Positions 1 to 14,299 of a stretch of 64,000 bases of DNA are shown piece by piece. The DNA is from Xylocopa sonorina. Lineage: Eukaryota; Arthropoda; Insecta; Hymenoptera; Apidae. The stretch covers positions 1 through 64,000 of the forward strand of contig NW_027490146.1 of the NCBI RefSeq assembly GCF_050948175.1, given 5' to 3'. How positions within the stretch are numbered: position 1 is the stretch's first letter; each line of letters opens with the position of its first letter. The notes under the pieces are model-generated. The model was not told the origin of the DNA, did no database searches, and saw nothing but the letters and a program-made list of their open reading frames with translations. The position numbers were made by a program, and so were the translations under genes.

Positions 1-960
1 AACGCTATTTCCTAGCCTGGAACTGTCACATCTACATTCTTTTGAAGTGAATACGAGGTATACATAACACTCCAAAATGAATATTATATCTTATCACGAA
101 ACATAGAAATGAAATGCGACATCTCGTTTTAAGAAGCATTAGAACTCTATTGCTACGATACGTAGACAACTGCAAACGCTATTTCCTAGCATGGAAGTGT
201 CGCATTTACATTCGCTTGAAGTGAATACGAGGTATACATAACACTCCAAAATGAATATTATATCTTATCACGATACATAGAAATGAAATGCGACATCTCG
301 TTTTAAGATGCATTAGAACTCTATTGCTACGATACGTAAACATCTGCAACAGCTATTTCCTAGCATGTATGTGTCGCATTTACATTCTTTTGAAGTGAAT
401 ACGAGGTATACATAACCCTTCGCAATGAATATTATATCTTATCATGAAACATAGTTGTGTGATGCGATATCGCGTATTAGGAAGCATTACAACTCTATTG
501 CTATGATACGTAGACACCTGCAAACGCTATTTCCTAGCATGTAAGCGTCGCACTTACATTCTTTTGAAGTGAATACGAGGTATACATGACACTTCGCAAT
601 GAATATTATATCTTATCATGAAACATAGAAGTGAGATGCGATATCGCGTTTTAAGAAGCATTAGAACTCTATTGCTACGATCCGTAGACATCTGCAAACG
701 CTATTTCCTAGCATGAAAGTGTCGCATTTACATTCGTTTGAAGTGAGTAGGAGGTATACATGACACTTCGCAATAAATATTATATCTTAGCATGAGACAT
801 AGAAGTGAGATGCGATATCGCGTTCTACGAAGCATTAGAACCCTATTGCTACGATCCGTAGACATCTGCAAACGCTATTTCCTAGCATGGAAGTGTTGCA
901 TTTACATTCTTTTGAAGTGAAAACGAGGTATACATGATACTCCGCAATGAATGTTATATC

Positions 961-3900
961 TTATCATGAAACATAGAAATGAAATGCGACATCTCGTTTT
1001 AAGAAGCATTAGAACTCTATTACTACGATACGTAGACACCTACAAACGCTCTTTCCTAGCATGGAAGTGTCGCATTTACATACCTTTGAAGTGAATACGA
1101 GATATACATGACACTTCGCAATGAATATTATATCTTATCATGAAACATAGAAGTGAGATGCGATATCGCGTTTTAAGAAGCATTAGAACTCTATTGCTAC
1201 GATACGTAGACATCTGCGAATGCTATATCCTAGCAGGGAATTGTCGCACTTACATTCCATTGAAGTGAATACTAGGTATGGATAACATTACACAATGAAT
1301 ATTATATCTTATTACGAAACATAGAAATGAAATACGACATCTCGTTTTAAAAAGCATTAGTACTCTATTGCTGTGATACCTAGACATCGGCAAACAATAT
1401 TTCCTAGCATGAAAGTGTCGCATTTACATTCGTTTGAAGTGAATGCGAGGTATACATTACACGTCCCAATGAATATTATATCTTATCATGGAACATAGAA
1501 ATGAGGTGCCATATCGCGTTTTAAGAAGCACTAGAACTCTATTGCTACGATACGTAGACATCTGCAAACGCTATTTCCTAGCATGAAAGAGTCGCATTTA
1601 CATTCGTTTGAAGTGAATACGAGGTATGCATGACACGTCCCAATGAATATCATATCTTATCATGAAACATAGAAGTGACATGCGATATCGCGTTTTAAGA
1701 AGCATTAGAACTCTATTGCTACAATACGTAGACTTCTGCAAACGCTATTTCCTAGCAAGGAAGTGTCGCATTTATATTCGTTTGAAGTGAATACGAGGTA
1801 TGCATGACAATTCGCAATGTATGTTATATCTTATCATGAAACATAGAAGTCAGATGCGATATCGCGTTTTAAGAAGCACTAGAACTCTATTGCTACGATA
1901 CGTAGACATCTGCAAACGCTATTTCCTAGCATGGAAGTGTCGCATTTACATTCTTGTGAAGTGAAATCGAGGTATACATGACACATCGTAATGAATATTA
2001 TATCTTATCATGAAACATAGAAATGGGATGCGATATCGCGTTATATGAAGCATCAGAACTCTATTTCTTCGATACGAAAACATCTGCAAACGCTATTTCC
2101 TAGCAAGGGAATGTCGCATTTACATTCATTTGAAGTGTATGCGAGGTATACATGACACTTCGGAATGAATATTATATCTTATCACGAAACATAGAAATGA
2201 GATGCTATGTCGCGATTTAAGATGCATTAGAACTCTATTGCTACGTTACGAAGACATCGGCAAATGCTATTTCCTGGCAAGTAAGTGTCGCATTTACATT
2301 CTTTTGAACGGAATACGAGGTCTACCTGACACTTCGCAATGAATGTTATATCTTATCATGGACCATAGAAATGAGGTGCTGTATCGCGTTCTAAGAAGCA
2401 TTAGAACTCCATTGCTAAGAAACGTAGAAATCTGCAAACGCTATTTCCTGCCAAGGAAGTGTCGCATTCACATTCTTTTGAAGTGAATACGAGGTATACA
2501 TGATACTTCGGAGTGAACATTATATGTTATTATGAAACATAGAAGTCAGATGCGATATCGCGTTTTAAGAAGCACTAGAACTCTATTGCTACGATACGTT
2601 GACATCTGCAAACGCTATTCCCTAGCATGGAAGTGCCGCTTTTACATGCTTGTTATGTGAGTACGAGGTATACATGACACTTCGCAATGAATCTTATATC
2701 TTATCATGAAACATAGAAGTCAGATGCGATATCTCGTTTTAAGAAGCACTTGAACTCTATTGCTACGATACGTAGACATCTGCAAACGCTATTTCCTAGC
2801 ATGAAAGTGTCGCATTTACATTCGTTTGAAGTGAGTAGGAGGTATACATGACACTTCGCAATAAATATTATATCTTAGCATGAAACATAGAAGTGAGATG
2901 CGATATCGCGTTCTACGAAGCATTAGAACCCTATTGCTACGATCCGTAGACATCTGCAAACGCTATTTCCTAGCATGAGAGTGTCGCATTTACATTCGTT
3001 TGAAGTGAATACGAGGTATGCATGACACGTCCCAATGAATATCATATCTTATCATGAAAAACATAGAAGTGACATGCCATATCGCGTTTTAAGAAGCATT
3101 AGAACTCTATTGCTACAATACGTAGACTTCTGCAAACGCTATTTCCTAGCAAGGAAGTGTCGCATTTATATTCGTTTGAAGTGAATACGAGGTATGCATG
3201 ACAATTCGCAATGTATGTTATATCTTATCATGAAACATAGAAGTCAGATGCGATATCGCGTTTTAAGAAGCACTAGAACTCTATTGCTACGATACGTAGA
3301 CATCTGCAAACGCTATTTCCTAGCATGGAAGTGTCGCATTTACATTCTTGTGAAGTGAAATCGAGGTATACATGACACATCGTAATGAATATTATATCTT
3401 ATCATGAAACATAGAAATGGGATGCGATATCGCGTTATATGAAGCATCAGAACTCTATTTCTTCGATACGAAAACATCTGCAAACGCTATTTCCTAGCAA
3501 GGGAATGTCGCATTTACATTCATTTGAAGTGTATGCGAGGTATACATGACACTTCGGAATGAATATTATATCTTATCACGAAACATAGAAATGAGATGCT
3601 ATGTCGCGATTTAAGATGCATTAGAACTCTATTGCTACGTTACGAAGACATCTGCAAATGCTATTTCCTGGCAAGTAAGTGTCGCATTTACATTCTTTTG
3701 AACGGAATACGAGGTCTACCTGACACTTCGCAATGAATGTTACATCTTATCATGGACCATAGAAATGAGGTGCCATATCGCGTTTTAAGAAGCACTAGAA
3801 CTCTATTGCTACGATACGTAGACATCTGCAAACGCTATTTCCTAGCATGAAAGAGTCGCATTTACATTCGTTTGAAGTGAATACGAGGTATACATGACAC

Positions 3901-6900
3901 GTCCCAATGAATATTATATCTTATCATGAAACATAGAAGTGAGATGCAATATCGCGTTTTAAGATGCATTAGAACTCTATTGCTACGATACGTAGACATC
4001 TGCAAACTCTATTTCCTAGCATGTAAGTGTCGCATTTACATTCTTTTGAAGTGAATGCGAGGTATACATGACACTTCGCAATGAATATTATATCTTATCA
4101 TGAAACATAGAAATGAAATGCGACATCTCGTTTTAAGAAGCATTAGAACTCTATTACTACGATACGTAGACACCTACAAACGCTCTTTCCTAGCATGGAA
4201 GTGTCGCATTTACGTACCTTTGAAGTGAATACGAGATATACATGACACTTCGCAATGAATATTATATCTTATCATGAAACATAGAAGTGAGATGCGATAT
4301 CGCGTTTTAAGAAGCATTAGAACTCTATTGCTACGATACGTAGACATCTGCGAATGCTATATCCTAGCAGGGAATTGTCGCACTTACATTCCATGGAAGT
4401 GAATACTAGGTATGCATAACATTACGCAATGAATATTATATCTTATTACGAAACATAGAAATGAAATACGACATCTCGTTTTAAAAAGCATTAGTACTCT
4501 TTTGCTGTGATACCTAGACATCGGCAAACAATATTTCCTAGCATGAAAGTGTCGCATTTACATTCGTTTGAAGTGAATGCGAGGTATACATGACACGTCC
4601 CAATGAATATTATATCTTATCATGGAACATAGAAATGAGGTGCGATATCGCGTTTTAAGAAGCACTAGAACTCTATTGCTACGATACGTAGACATCTGCA
4701 AACGCTATTTCCTAGCATGAAAGTGTCGCATTTACATTCGTTTGAAGTGAATACGAGGTATGCATGACACGTCCCAATGAATATCATATCTTATCATGAA
4801 ACATAGAAGTGACATGCGATATCGCGTTTTAAGAAGCATTAGAACTCTATTGCTACAATACGTAGACTTCTGCAAACGGTATTTCCTAGCAAGGAAGTGT
4901 CGCATTTATATTCGTTTGAAGTGAATACGAGGTATGCATGACAATTCGCAATGTATGTTATATCTTATCATGAAACATAGAAGTCAGATGCGATATCGCG
5001 TTTTAAGAAGCACTAGAACTCTATTGCTACGATACGTAGACATCTGCAAACGTTATTTCCTAGCATGGAAGTGTCGCATTTACATTCTTGTGAAGTGAAA
5101 TCGAGGTATACATGACACATCGTAATGAATATTATATCTTATCATGAAATATAGAAATGGGATGCGATATCGCGTTATATGAAGCATCAGAGCTCTATTT
5201 CTTCGATACGAAAACATCTGCAAACGCTATTTCCTAGCAAGGGAATGTCGCATTTACATTCATTTGAAGTGTATGCGAGGTATACATGACACTTCGGAAT
5301 GAATATTATATCTTATCACGAAACACAGACGTGTGACGCGATATCGCGTTTTGAGAAGCATAAGAACTCTATTGCTACGATACGTAGACATCTGCAAACG
5401 CTATTTCCTAGCATGGAAGTATTGCATTTACATTCATTTGAAGTGAATTCGAGATATACATGACACATCGGAATGAATATTAGTTCTTATCATGAAACAA
5501 AGGAATGAGCTGCGATATCGCGTTATGAGAAGCATTAGAACACTATTGCTTCGATACGTAGACATCTGCAAGCGCACCACCCTAGCAAGGAAGTGCCGCT
5601 TTTACATTCTTCTGAAGTGAATACGAGATATACATGACACTTCGCAATGAATATTATATCTTATCATGAAACATAGAAATGGGATTCGATATCGCTAATT
5701 AGGAAGCATTAGAACTCTATTGCTTCGATACGTAGACATCTGGAATCGCTATTTCCTAGAAAGGAAGTGGCGCATTTACATTTATTTGAACTGTTGACGA
5801 GGAATACATAACACTTCGCAATGAATATTATATCTTATCATGAAACACAGAAATGGGATGCGATATCGCGTTTTAAGAAGCACTAGAACTCTATTGCATC
5901 GATACGTAGACATCTGCAAACGCTATATCCTAGCAAGGGAGTGTCGCATTTACATTCTTTTGAAGTGAATACGAGATATACATGACACTTCGCAATGAAT
6001 ATTATATCTTATCATGAAACATAGAAGTGAGATGCGATATCGCGTTTTAAGAAGCATTAGAACTCTATTGCTACGATACGTAGACATCTGCGAATGCTAT
6101 ATCCTAGCAGGGAATTGTCGCACTTACATTCCATGGAAGTGAATACTAGGTATGCATAACATTACGCAATGAATATTATATCTTATTACGAAACATAGAA
6201 ATGAAATACGACATCTCGTTTTAAAAAGCATTAGTACTCTATTGCTGTGATACCTAGACATCGGCAAACAATATTACCTAGCATGAAAGTGTCGCATTTA
6301 CATTCGTTTGAAGTGAATGCGAGGTATACATGACACGTCCCAATGAATATTATATCTTATCATGGAACATAGAAATGAGGTGCGATATCGCGTTTTAAGA
6401 AGCACTAGAACTCTATTGCTACGATACGTAGACATCTGCAAACGCTATTTCCTAGCACGAAAGTGTCGCATTTACATTCGTTTGAAGTGAATACGAGGTA
6501 TGCATGACACGTCCCAATGAATATCATATCTTATCATGAAACATAGAAGTGACATGCGATATAGCGTTTTAAGAAGCATTAGAACTCTATTGCTACAATA
6601 CGTAGACTTCTGCAAACGCTATTTCCTAGCAAGGAAGTGTCGCATTTATATTCGTTTGAAGTGAATACGAGGTATGCATGACAATTCGCAATGTATGTTA
6701 TATCTTATCATGAAACATAGAAGTCAGATGCGATATCGCGTTTTAAGAAGCACTAGAACTCTATTGCTACGATACGTAGACATCTGCAAACGCTATTTCC
6801 TAGCATGGAAGTGCCGCATTTACATTCTTGGGAAGTGAAGTCGAGGTATACATGACACATCGTAATGAAAATTATATCTTATCATGAAACATAGAAATGG

Positions 6901-7080
6901 GATGCGATATCGCGTTATATGAAGCATCAGAACTCTATTTCTTCGATACGAAAACATCTGCAAACGCTATTTCCTAGCAAGGGAATGTCGCATTTACATT
7001 CATTTGAAGTGTATGCGAGGTATACATGACACTTCGGAATGAATATTATATCTTATCACGAAACATAGAAATGAGATGCC
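961..7080 (+). repeat. Higher-order repeat cluster, 8- and 10-unit spacing
   Basis: A rare variant (GAGGTATGCATGACACGTCC, followed by ATATCAT instead of ATATTAT) occurs at 1,621, 3,013, 4,755 and 6,495. The spacings are 1,392 (8 units), 1,742 (10 units plus 2 bp) and 1,740 (10 units). A second marker, GCGAATGCTATATCC, lies at 1,216, 4,350 and 6,090, with spacings 3,134 and 1,740. Runs of variant units between markers keep the same order, so whole multi-unit blocks were copied. The extra 2 bp come from ATGAAAAACATAG near 3,058. Block edges are approximate because all units resemble one another. Confidence 0.85.
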
Positions 7081-7599
7081 ATGTCGCGATTTAAGAAGCA
7101 TTAGATCACTATTTTTTCGATACGGAGGCATCTGCAAACGCTATTTCCTGGCAAGGAATTGTCGCATTTACATTCTTTTGGAGTGAATGCGAGGCATACA
7201 TGACACTTCGCAATGAATATTATATTTCATCATGAAACATAGAAATGAAATGCGATATCGCGATTTATGTAGCATTAGAACTCTATTGCTATGATACGTA
7301 GACATCTGCAAACGCTATTTCCTAGCAAGGAAGTGTCGCATTTACATTCTCTTGAAGTGAATACGAGGTTTACATGACACTTCGCAATGAACATTATATC
7401 TTATCATGAAACATAGAAGTAAGATGCGATATCGTGTTTTAAGAAGCATTAGAACTCTATTGCTACGGTACGCAGACATCTGCGAACGCTATTTCCTAGC
7501 ATGTAGGTGTCGCACTTACATTCTTTTGAAGTGAGTACGAGGTATACATGACACTTCGCAATGAATATTATACCTTATCACGAAACATAGAAATGAAAT

Positions 7600-10500
7600 G
7601 CGACATCTCGTTTTAAGAAGCATTAGAACCCTATTGCTACGATACGTAGACATCTGCAAACAATATTTCCTAGCAAGCAAGTGTCGCATTTACATTCTTT
7701 TGAAGTGAATACGAGGTATACATAACACTCCAAAATGAATATTATATCTTATCACTACACATGGTAATGAAATGCGACATCTCGTTTTAAGAAGCATTAG
7801 AACTCTATGGCTACGAGACGTAGACATCTGCAAACGCTATTTCCTAGCATGGAAGTGTCGCATTTACATTCTTTTGAAGTGAATACGAGGTATACATGAC
7901 ACTTCGCAATGAATATTATATCTTATCATGAAACATAGAAGTGAGATGCGAAATCGCGTTTTAAGAAGCATTAGAACACTATTGCTACGATACGTAGACA
8001 TCTGCAAACGCTATTTCCTAGCATGTAGGTGTCGCACTGACATTCTTTTGAAGCGAATACGAGGTATACATGACACTTCGCAAAGAATATTATATCTTAT
8101 CATGAAACATAGGAATGAGGTGCTATATCGCGTTTTGAGAAGCATTAGAACTCTATTGCTAATATACGTAGACATCTGCAAACGCTATTTCCTAGCATGG
8201 AAGTGTCGCATTTACATTCTCTTGAAGTGAATACGAGGTATACATAACACTCCAAAATGAATATTATATCTTATCACGAAACATAGAAATGAAATGCGAC
8301 ATCTCGTTTTAAGAAGCATTAGAACTCTATTGCTACGATACGTAGACATCTGCAAACGCTATATCCTAGCATGGAAGTGTCGCATTTACATTCTTTTGAA
8401 GTGAATACGAGGTATGCATAACACTCCAAAATGAATATTATTTCTTATCACGAATCATAGAAAAGAAATGCGACATCTCGTTTTAAGAAGCATTAGAACT
8501 CTATTGCTACGGTACGTAGACATTTGCAAACGCTATTTCCTAGCATGGAAATGTCGCATTTACATTCTTTTGAAGTGAATACGAGGTATACATGATACTC
8601 CGCAATGAATATTATATCTTATCATGAAACATAGATGTGAGATGCGATACCGCGCTTTAGGAAGCATTAGAACTCTATTGCTACGGTACGTAGACATCTG
8701 CAAACGCTATTTCCTAGCATGTAGGTGTCGCACTGACATTCTTTTGAAGCGAATACGAGGTATACATGACACTTCGCAAAGAATATTATATCTTATCATG
8801 AAACATAGGAATGAGGTGCTATATCGCGTTTTGAGAAGCATTAGAACTCTATTGCTAATATACGTAGACATCTGCAAACGCTATTTCCTAGCATGGAAGT
8901 GTCGCATTTACATTCTCTTGAAGTGAATACGAGGTATACATAACACTCCAAAATGAATATTATATCTTATCACGAAGCATAGAAATGAAGTGCGACATCT
9001 CGTTTTAAGAAGCATTAGAACTCTATTGCTACGATACGTAAACATCTGCAACCGCTATTTCCTAGCATGGAAGCGTCGCGTTTACATTCCTTTGAAGTGA
9101 ATACAAGATATACATGACACTTCGCAATGAATATTATATCCTATCATGAAACATAGAAGTGAGATGCGATATCGCGTTTTGGGAAGCATTAGAACTCTAT
9201 TGCTACGATACGTAGACATCTGCAAACAATATTTCCTAGCAAGCAAGTGTCGCATTTACATTCTTTTGAAGTGAATACGAGGTATACATAACACTCCAAA
9301 ATGAATATTATATCTTATCACTACACATGGTAATGAAATGCGACATCTCGTTTTAAGAAGCATTAGAACTCTATGGCTACGAGACGTAGACATCTGCAAA
9401 CGCTATTTCCTAGCATGGAAGTGTCGCATTTACATTCTTTTGAAGTGAATACGAGGTGTACATGACACTTCGCAATGAATATTATATCTTATCATGAAAC
9501 ATAGAAGTGAGATGCGAAATCGCGTTTTAAGAAGCATTAGAACACTATTGCTACGATACGTAGACATCTGCAAACGCTATTTCCTAGCATGGAAGCGTCG
9601 CGTTTACATTCCTTTGAAGTGAATACGAGATATACATGACACTTCGCAATGAATATTATATCCTATCATGAAACATAGAAGTGAGATGCGATATCGCGTT
9701 TTGGGAAGCATTAGAACTCTATTGCTACGATCCGTAGACATCTACAAACGCTATTTTCTAGCATGGAAGTGTCGCATTTACATACCTTTGAAGTGAATAC
9801 GAGGTATACATGACACTTCGCAATGAATATTATATCTTATCATGAAACATAGAAGTGAGATGCGATATCGCGTTTTAAGAAGCATTAGAACTCTATTGCT
9901 ACGGTACGTAGACATCTGCAAACGCTATTTCCTAGCATGTAGGTGTCGCACTTACATTCTTTTGAAGTGAATACGAGATATACATGACACTTCGCAATGA
10001 ATATTATATCCTATCATGAAACATAGAAGTGAGATGCGATATCGCGTTTTGGGAAGCATTAGAACTCTATTGCTACGATCCGTAGACATCTACAAACGCT
10101 ATTTTCTAGCATGGAAGTGTCGCATTTACATATCTTTGAAGTGAATACGAGGTATACATGACACTTCGCAATGAATATTATATCTTATCATGAAACATAG
10201 AAGTGAGATGCGATATCGCGTTTTAAGAAGCATTAGAACTCTATTGCTACGGTACGTAGACATCTGCAAACGCTATTTCCTAGCATGTAGGTGTCGCACT
10301 TACATTCTTTTGAAGTGAATACGAGGTATACATAACACTTTACAATGAATATTATACCTTATCACGAAACATAGAAATGAAATGCCACATCTCGTTTTAA
10401 GAAGCATTAGAACTCTTTTGCTACGATACGTAGACATCTGCAAACAATATTTCCTAGCAAGCAAGTGTCGCATTTACATTCCTTTGAAGTGAATACGAGG

Positions 10501-13500
10501 TATACATAACACTCCAAAATGAATATTATATCTTATCACTACACATGGTAATGAAATGCGACATCTCGTTTTAAGAAGCATTAGAACTCTATGGCTACGA
10601 GACGTAGACATCTGCAAACGCTATTTCCTAGCATGGAAGTGTCACATTTACATTCTTTTGAAGTGAGTACGAGGTATACATAACACTCCAAAATGAATAT
10701 TATATCATATCACGAAACATAGAAATGAAATGCGACATCTCGTTTTAAGAAGCATTAGAACTCTATTGCTACGATACGTAGACATCTGCAAACGCTATAT
10801 CCTAGCATGGAAGTGTCGCATTTACATTCTTTTGAAGTGAATACGAGGTATGCATAACACTCCAAAATGAATATTATATCTTATCACGAATCATAGAAAA
10901 GAAATGCGACATCTCGTTTTAAGAAGCATTAGAACTCTATTGCTACGGTACGTAGATATTTGCAAACGCTATTTCCTAGCATGGAAATGTCAAATTTACA
11001 TTCTTTTGAAGTGAATACGAGGTATACATGATACTCCGCAATGAATATTATATCTTATCATGAAACATAGATGTGAGATGCGATACCGCGCTTTAGGAAG
11101 CATTAGAACTCTATTGCTACGGTACGTAGACATCTGCAAACGCTATTTCCTAGCATGTAGGTGTCGCACTGACATTCTTTTGAAGCGAATACGAGGTATA
11201 CATGACACTTCGCAAAGAATATTATATCTTATCATGAAACATAGGAATGAGGTGCTATATCGCGTTTTGAGAAGCATTAGAACTCTATTGCTAATATACG
11301 TAGACATCTGCAAACGCTATTTCCTAGCATGGAAGTGTCGCATTTACATTCTCTTGAAGTGAATACGAGGTATACATAACACTCCAAAATGAATATTATA
11401 TCTTATCACGAAGCATAGAAATGAAGTGCGACAACTCGTTTTAAGAAGCATTAGAACTCTATTTGCTATGATACGTAGACATCTGCAAACGCTATTTCCC
11501 AGCATGGAAGTGTCACGTTTACATTCTTTTGAAGTGAGTACGAGGTATACATATCACTCCAAAATGAATATTATATCATATCACGAAACATAGGAATGAA
11601 ATGCGACATGTCGTTTTAAGAAGCATTAGAACTCTATAGCTACGATACGTAGACATCTGCAAACGCTATTTCCTAGCATGGAAGTGCCGCATTTACATTT
11701 CTTTGAAGTGAATACGAGGTATACATGACACTTCGCAATGAATATTATATCTTATCATGAAACATAGAAGTGAGATGCGATATCGCGTTTTAGGAAGCAT
11801 TAGAACTCTATTGCTACGATCCGTAGACATCTGCAAACGCTATTTCCTAGCATGGAAGTGTCGCATTTACATTCTTTTGAAGTGAATACGAGGTATACAC
11901 AGCACTCTACAATGAATATTATATCTCATCACGAAACATAGATATGAAATGCGACATCTCGTTTTAAGAAGCATTAGAACACTATTGCTGCGATACGTAG
12001 ACATCTGCAAATGCTATTTCCTAGCAAGGAAGTGTCGCATTTACATTCATTTGAAGTGAATACGAGGTATACATAACACTCCAAAATGAATATTATATCT
12101 TATCACTAAACATAGAAATGAAATGTGACATCTCGTTTAAAGAAGCATTAGAAAACTATTGCTACGATACGCAGACATCTGCAAACGCTATTTCCTAGCA
12201 TGGAAGTGTCACATTTACATTCTCTTGAAGTGAATACGGGGTATACATAACACTCCAAAATGAATATTATATCTCATCACGAAACATAGAAATGAAATGA
12301 GATATCGCGTTTTAGGAAGCATTAGAACTCTATTGCTACGATCCGTAGACATCTGCAAACGCTATTTCCTAGCATGGAAGTGTCGCATTTACATTTCTTT
12401 GAAGTGAATATGAGGTATGAATGACACTTCGCAATGAATATTATATCTTATCATGAAACATAGGAGTGTGATGCGATATCGCGTTTTAGGAAGCATTAAA
12501 ACTCTATTGCTACGATACGTAGACATATGCAAACGCTATTTCCTAGCATGTATGTGTCGCATTTACATTCCTTTGAAGTGAACACGAGGTACACATGACC
12601 CTTCGCAATGAATATTATATCTTATCATGAAACATAGAAGTGAGATGCGATATCGAGTTTTAGGAAGCATTAGAACTCTATTGCTACGGTACGTAGACAT
12701 CTGCAAACGCTATTTCCTAGCATGTAGGTGTCGCACTGACATTCTTTTGAAGCGAATACGAGGTATACATGACACTTCGCAAAGAATATTATATCTTATC
12801 ATGAAACATAGGAATGTGGTGCTATATCGCGTTTTGAGAAGCATTAGAACTCTATTGCTAATATACGTAGACATGTGCAAACGCTATTTCCTAGCATGGA
12901 AGTGTCGCATTTACATTCTCTTGAAGTGAATACGAGGTATACATAACACTCCAAAATGAATATTATATCTTATCACGAAGCATAGAAATGAAGTGCGACA
13001 TCTCGTTTTAAGAAGCATTAGAACTCTACTGCTACGATACGTAAACATCTGCAACCACTATTTCCTAGCATGGAAGCGTCGCGTTTACATTCCTTTGAAG
13101 TGAATACGAGATATACATGACACTTCGCAATGAATATTATATCCTATCATGAAACATAGAAGTGAGATGCGATATCGCGTTTTGGGAAGCATTAGAACTC
13201 TATTGCTACGATCCGTAGACATCTACAAACGCTATTTTCTAGCATGGAAGTGTCGCATTTACATACCTTTGAAGTGAATACGAGGTATACATGACACTTC
13301 GCAATGAATATTATATCTTATCATGAAACATAGAAGTTAGATGCGATATCGCGTTTTAAGAAGCATTAGAACTCTATTGCTACGGTACGTAGACATCTGC
13401 AAACGCTATTTCCTAGCATGTAGGTGTCGCACTTACATTCTTTTGAAGTGAATACGAGGTATACATAACACTTTACAATGAATATTATACCTTATCACGA

Positions 13501-14290
13501 AACATAGAAACGAAATGCGACATCTCGTTTTAAGAAGCATTAGAACTCTATTGCTACGATACGTAGACATCTGCAAACAATATTTCCTAGCAAGCAAGTG
13601 TCGCATTTACATTCTTTTGAAGTGAATACGAGGTATACATAACACTCCAAAATGAATATTATATCTTATCACTACACATGGTAATGAAATGCGACATCTC
13701 GTTTTAAGAAGCATTAGAACTCTATGGCTACGAGACGTAGACATCTGCAAACGCTATTTCCTAGCATGGAAGTGTCTCATTTACATTCTTTTGAAGTGAG
13801 TACGAGGTATACATAACACTCCAAAATGAATATTATATCATATCACGAAACATAGAAATGAAATGCGACATCTCGTTTTAAGAAGCATTAGAACTCTATT
13901 GCTACGATACGTAGACATCTGCAAACGCTATATCCTAGCATGGAAGTGTCGCATTTACATTCTTTTGAAGTGAATACGAGGTATGCATAACACTCCAGAA
14001 TGAATATTATATCTTATCACGAATCATAGAAAAGAAATGCGACATCTCGTTTTAAGAAGCATTAGAACTCTATTGCTACGGTACGTAGATATTTGCAAAC
14101 GCTATTTCCTAGCATGGAAATGTCGCATTTACATTCTTTTGAAGTGAATACGAGGTATACATGATACTCCGCAATGAATATTATATCTTATCATGAAACA
14201 TAGATGTGAGATGCGATACCGCGCTTTAAGAAGCATTAGAACTCTATTGCTACGGTACGTAGACATCTGCAAACGCTATTTCCTAGCATG
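7600..14290 (+). repeat. Higher-order repeat cluster, 4/7/9/14-unit spacing
   Basis: The variant CTACACATGGTAATG (replacing CACGAAACATAGAAATG) lies at 7,755, 9,321, 10,539 and 13,672, which is 9, 7 and 18 units apart (the last plus 1 bp). A second marker is a two-unit block in which both usual TGA stops are changed (GAAGCGAATACG and CGCAAAGAAT). It begins at 7,928, 8,624, 11,060 and 12,627, which is 4, 14 and 9 units apart. The irregular spacing of the same markers suggests repeated unequal exchange with deletions and not one clean HOR. Two unit haplotypes alternate here (see findings). Confidence 0.8.
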
Positions 14291-14299
14291 GATGCGTCG

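Noticed and set aside
7928..8230. 100-residue plus-strand open frame and its near copies at 8,624, 11,060 and 12,627
   Set aside because: It is satellite read in a frame preserved by the 58-codon unit; copies follow HOR duplication, and most units have two stops in that frame.
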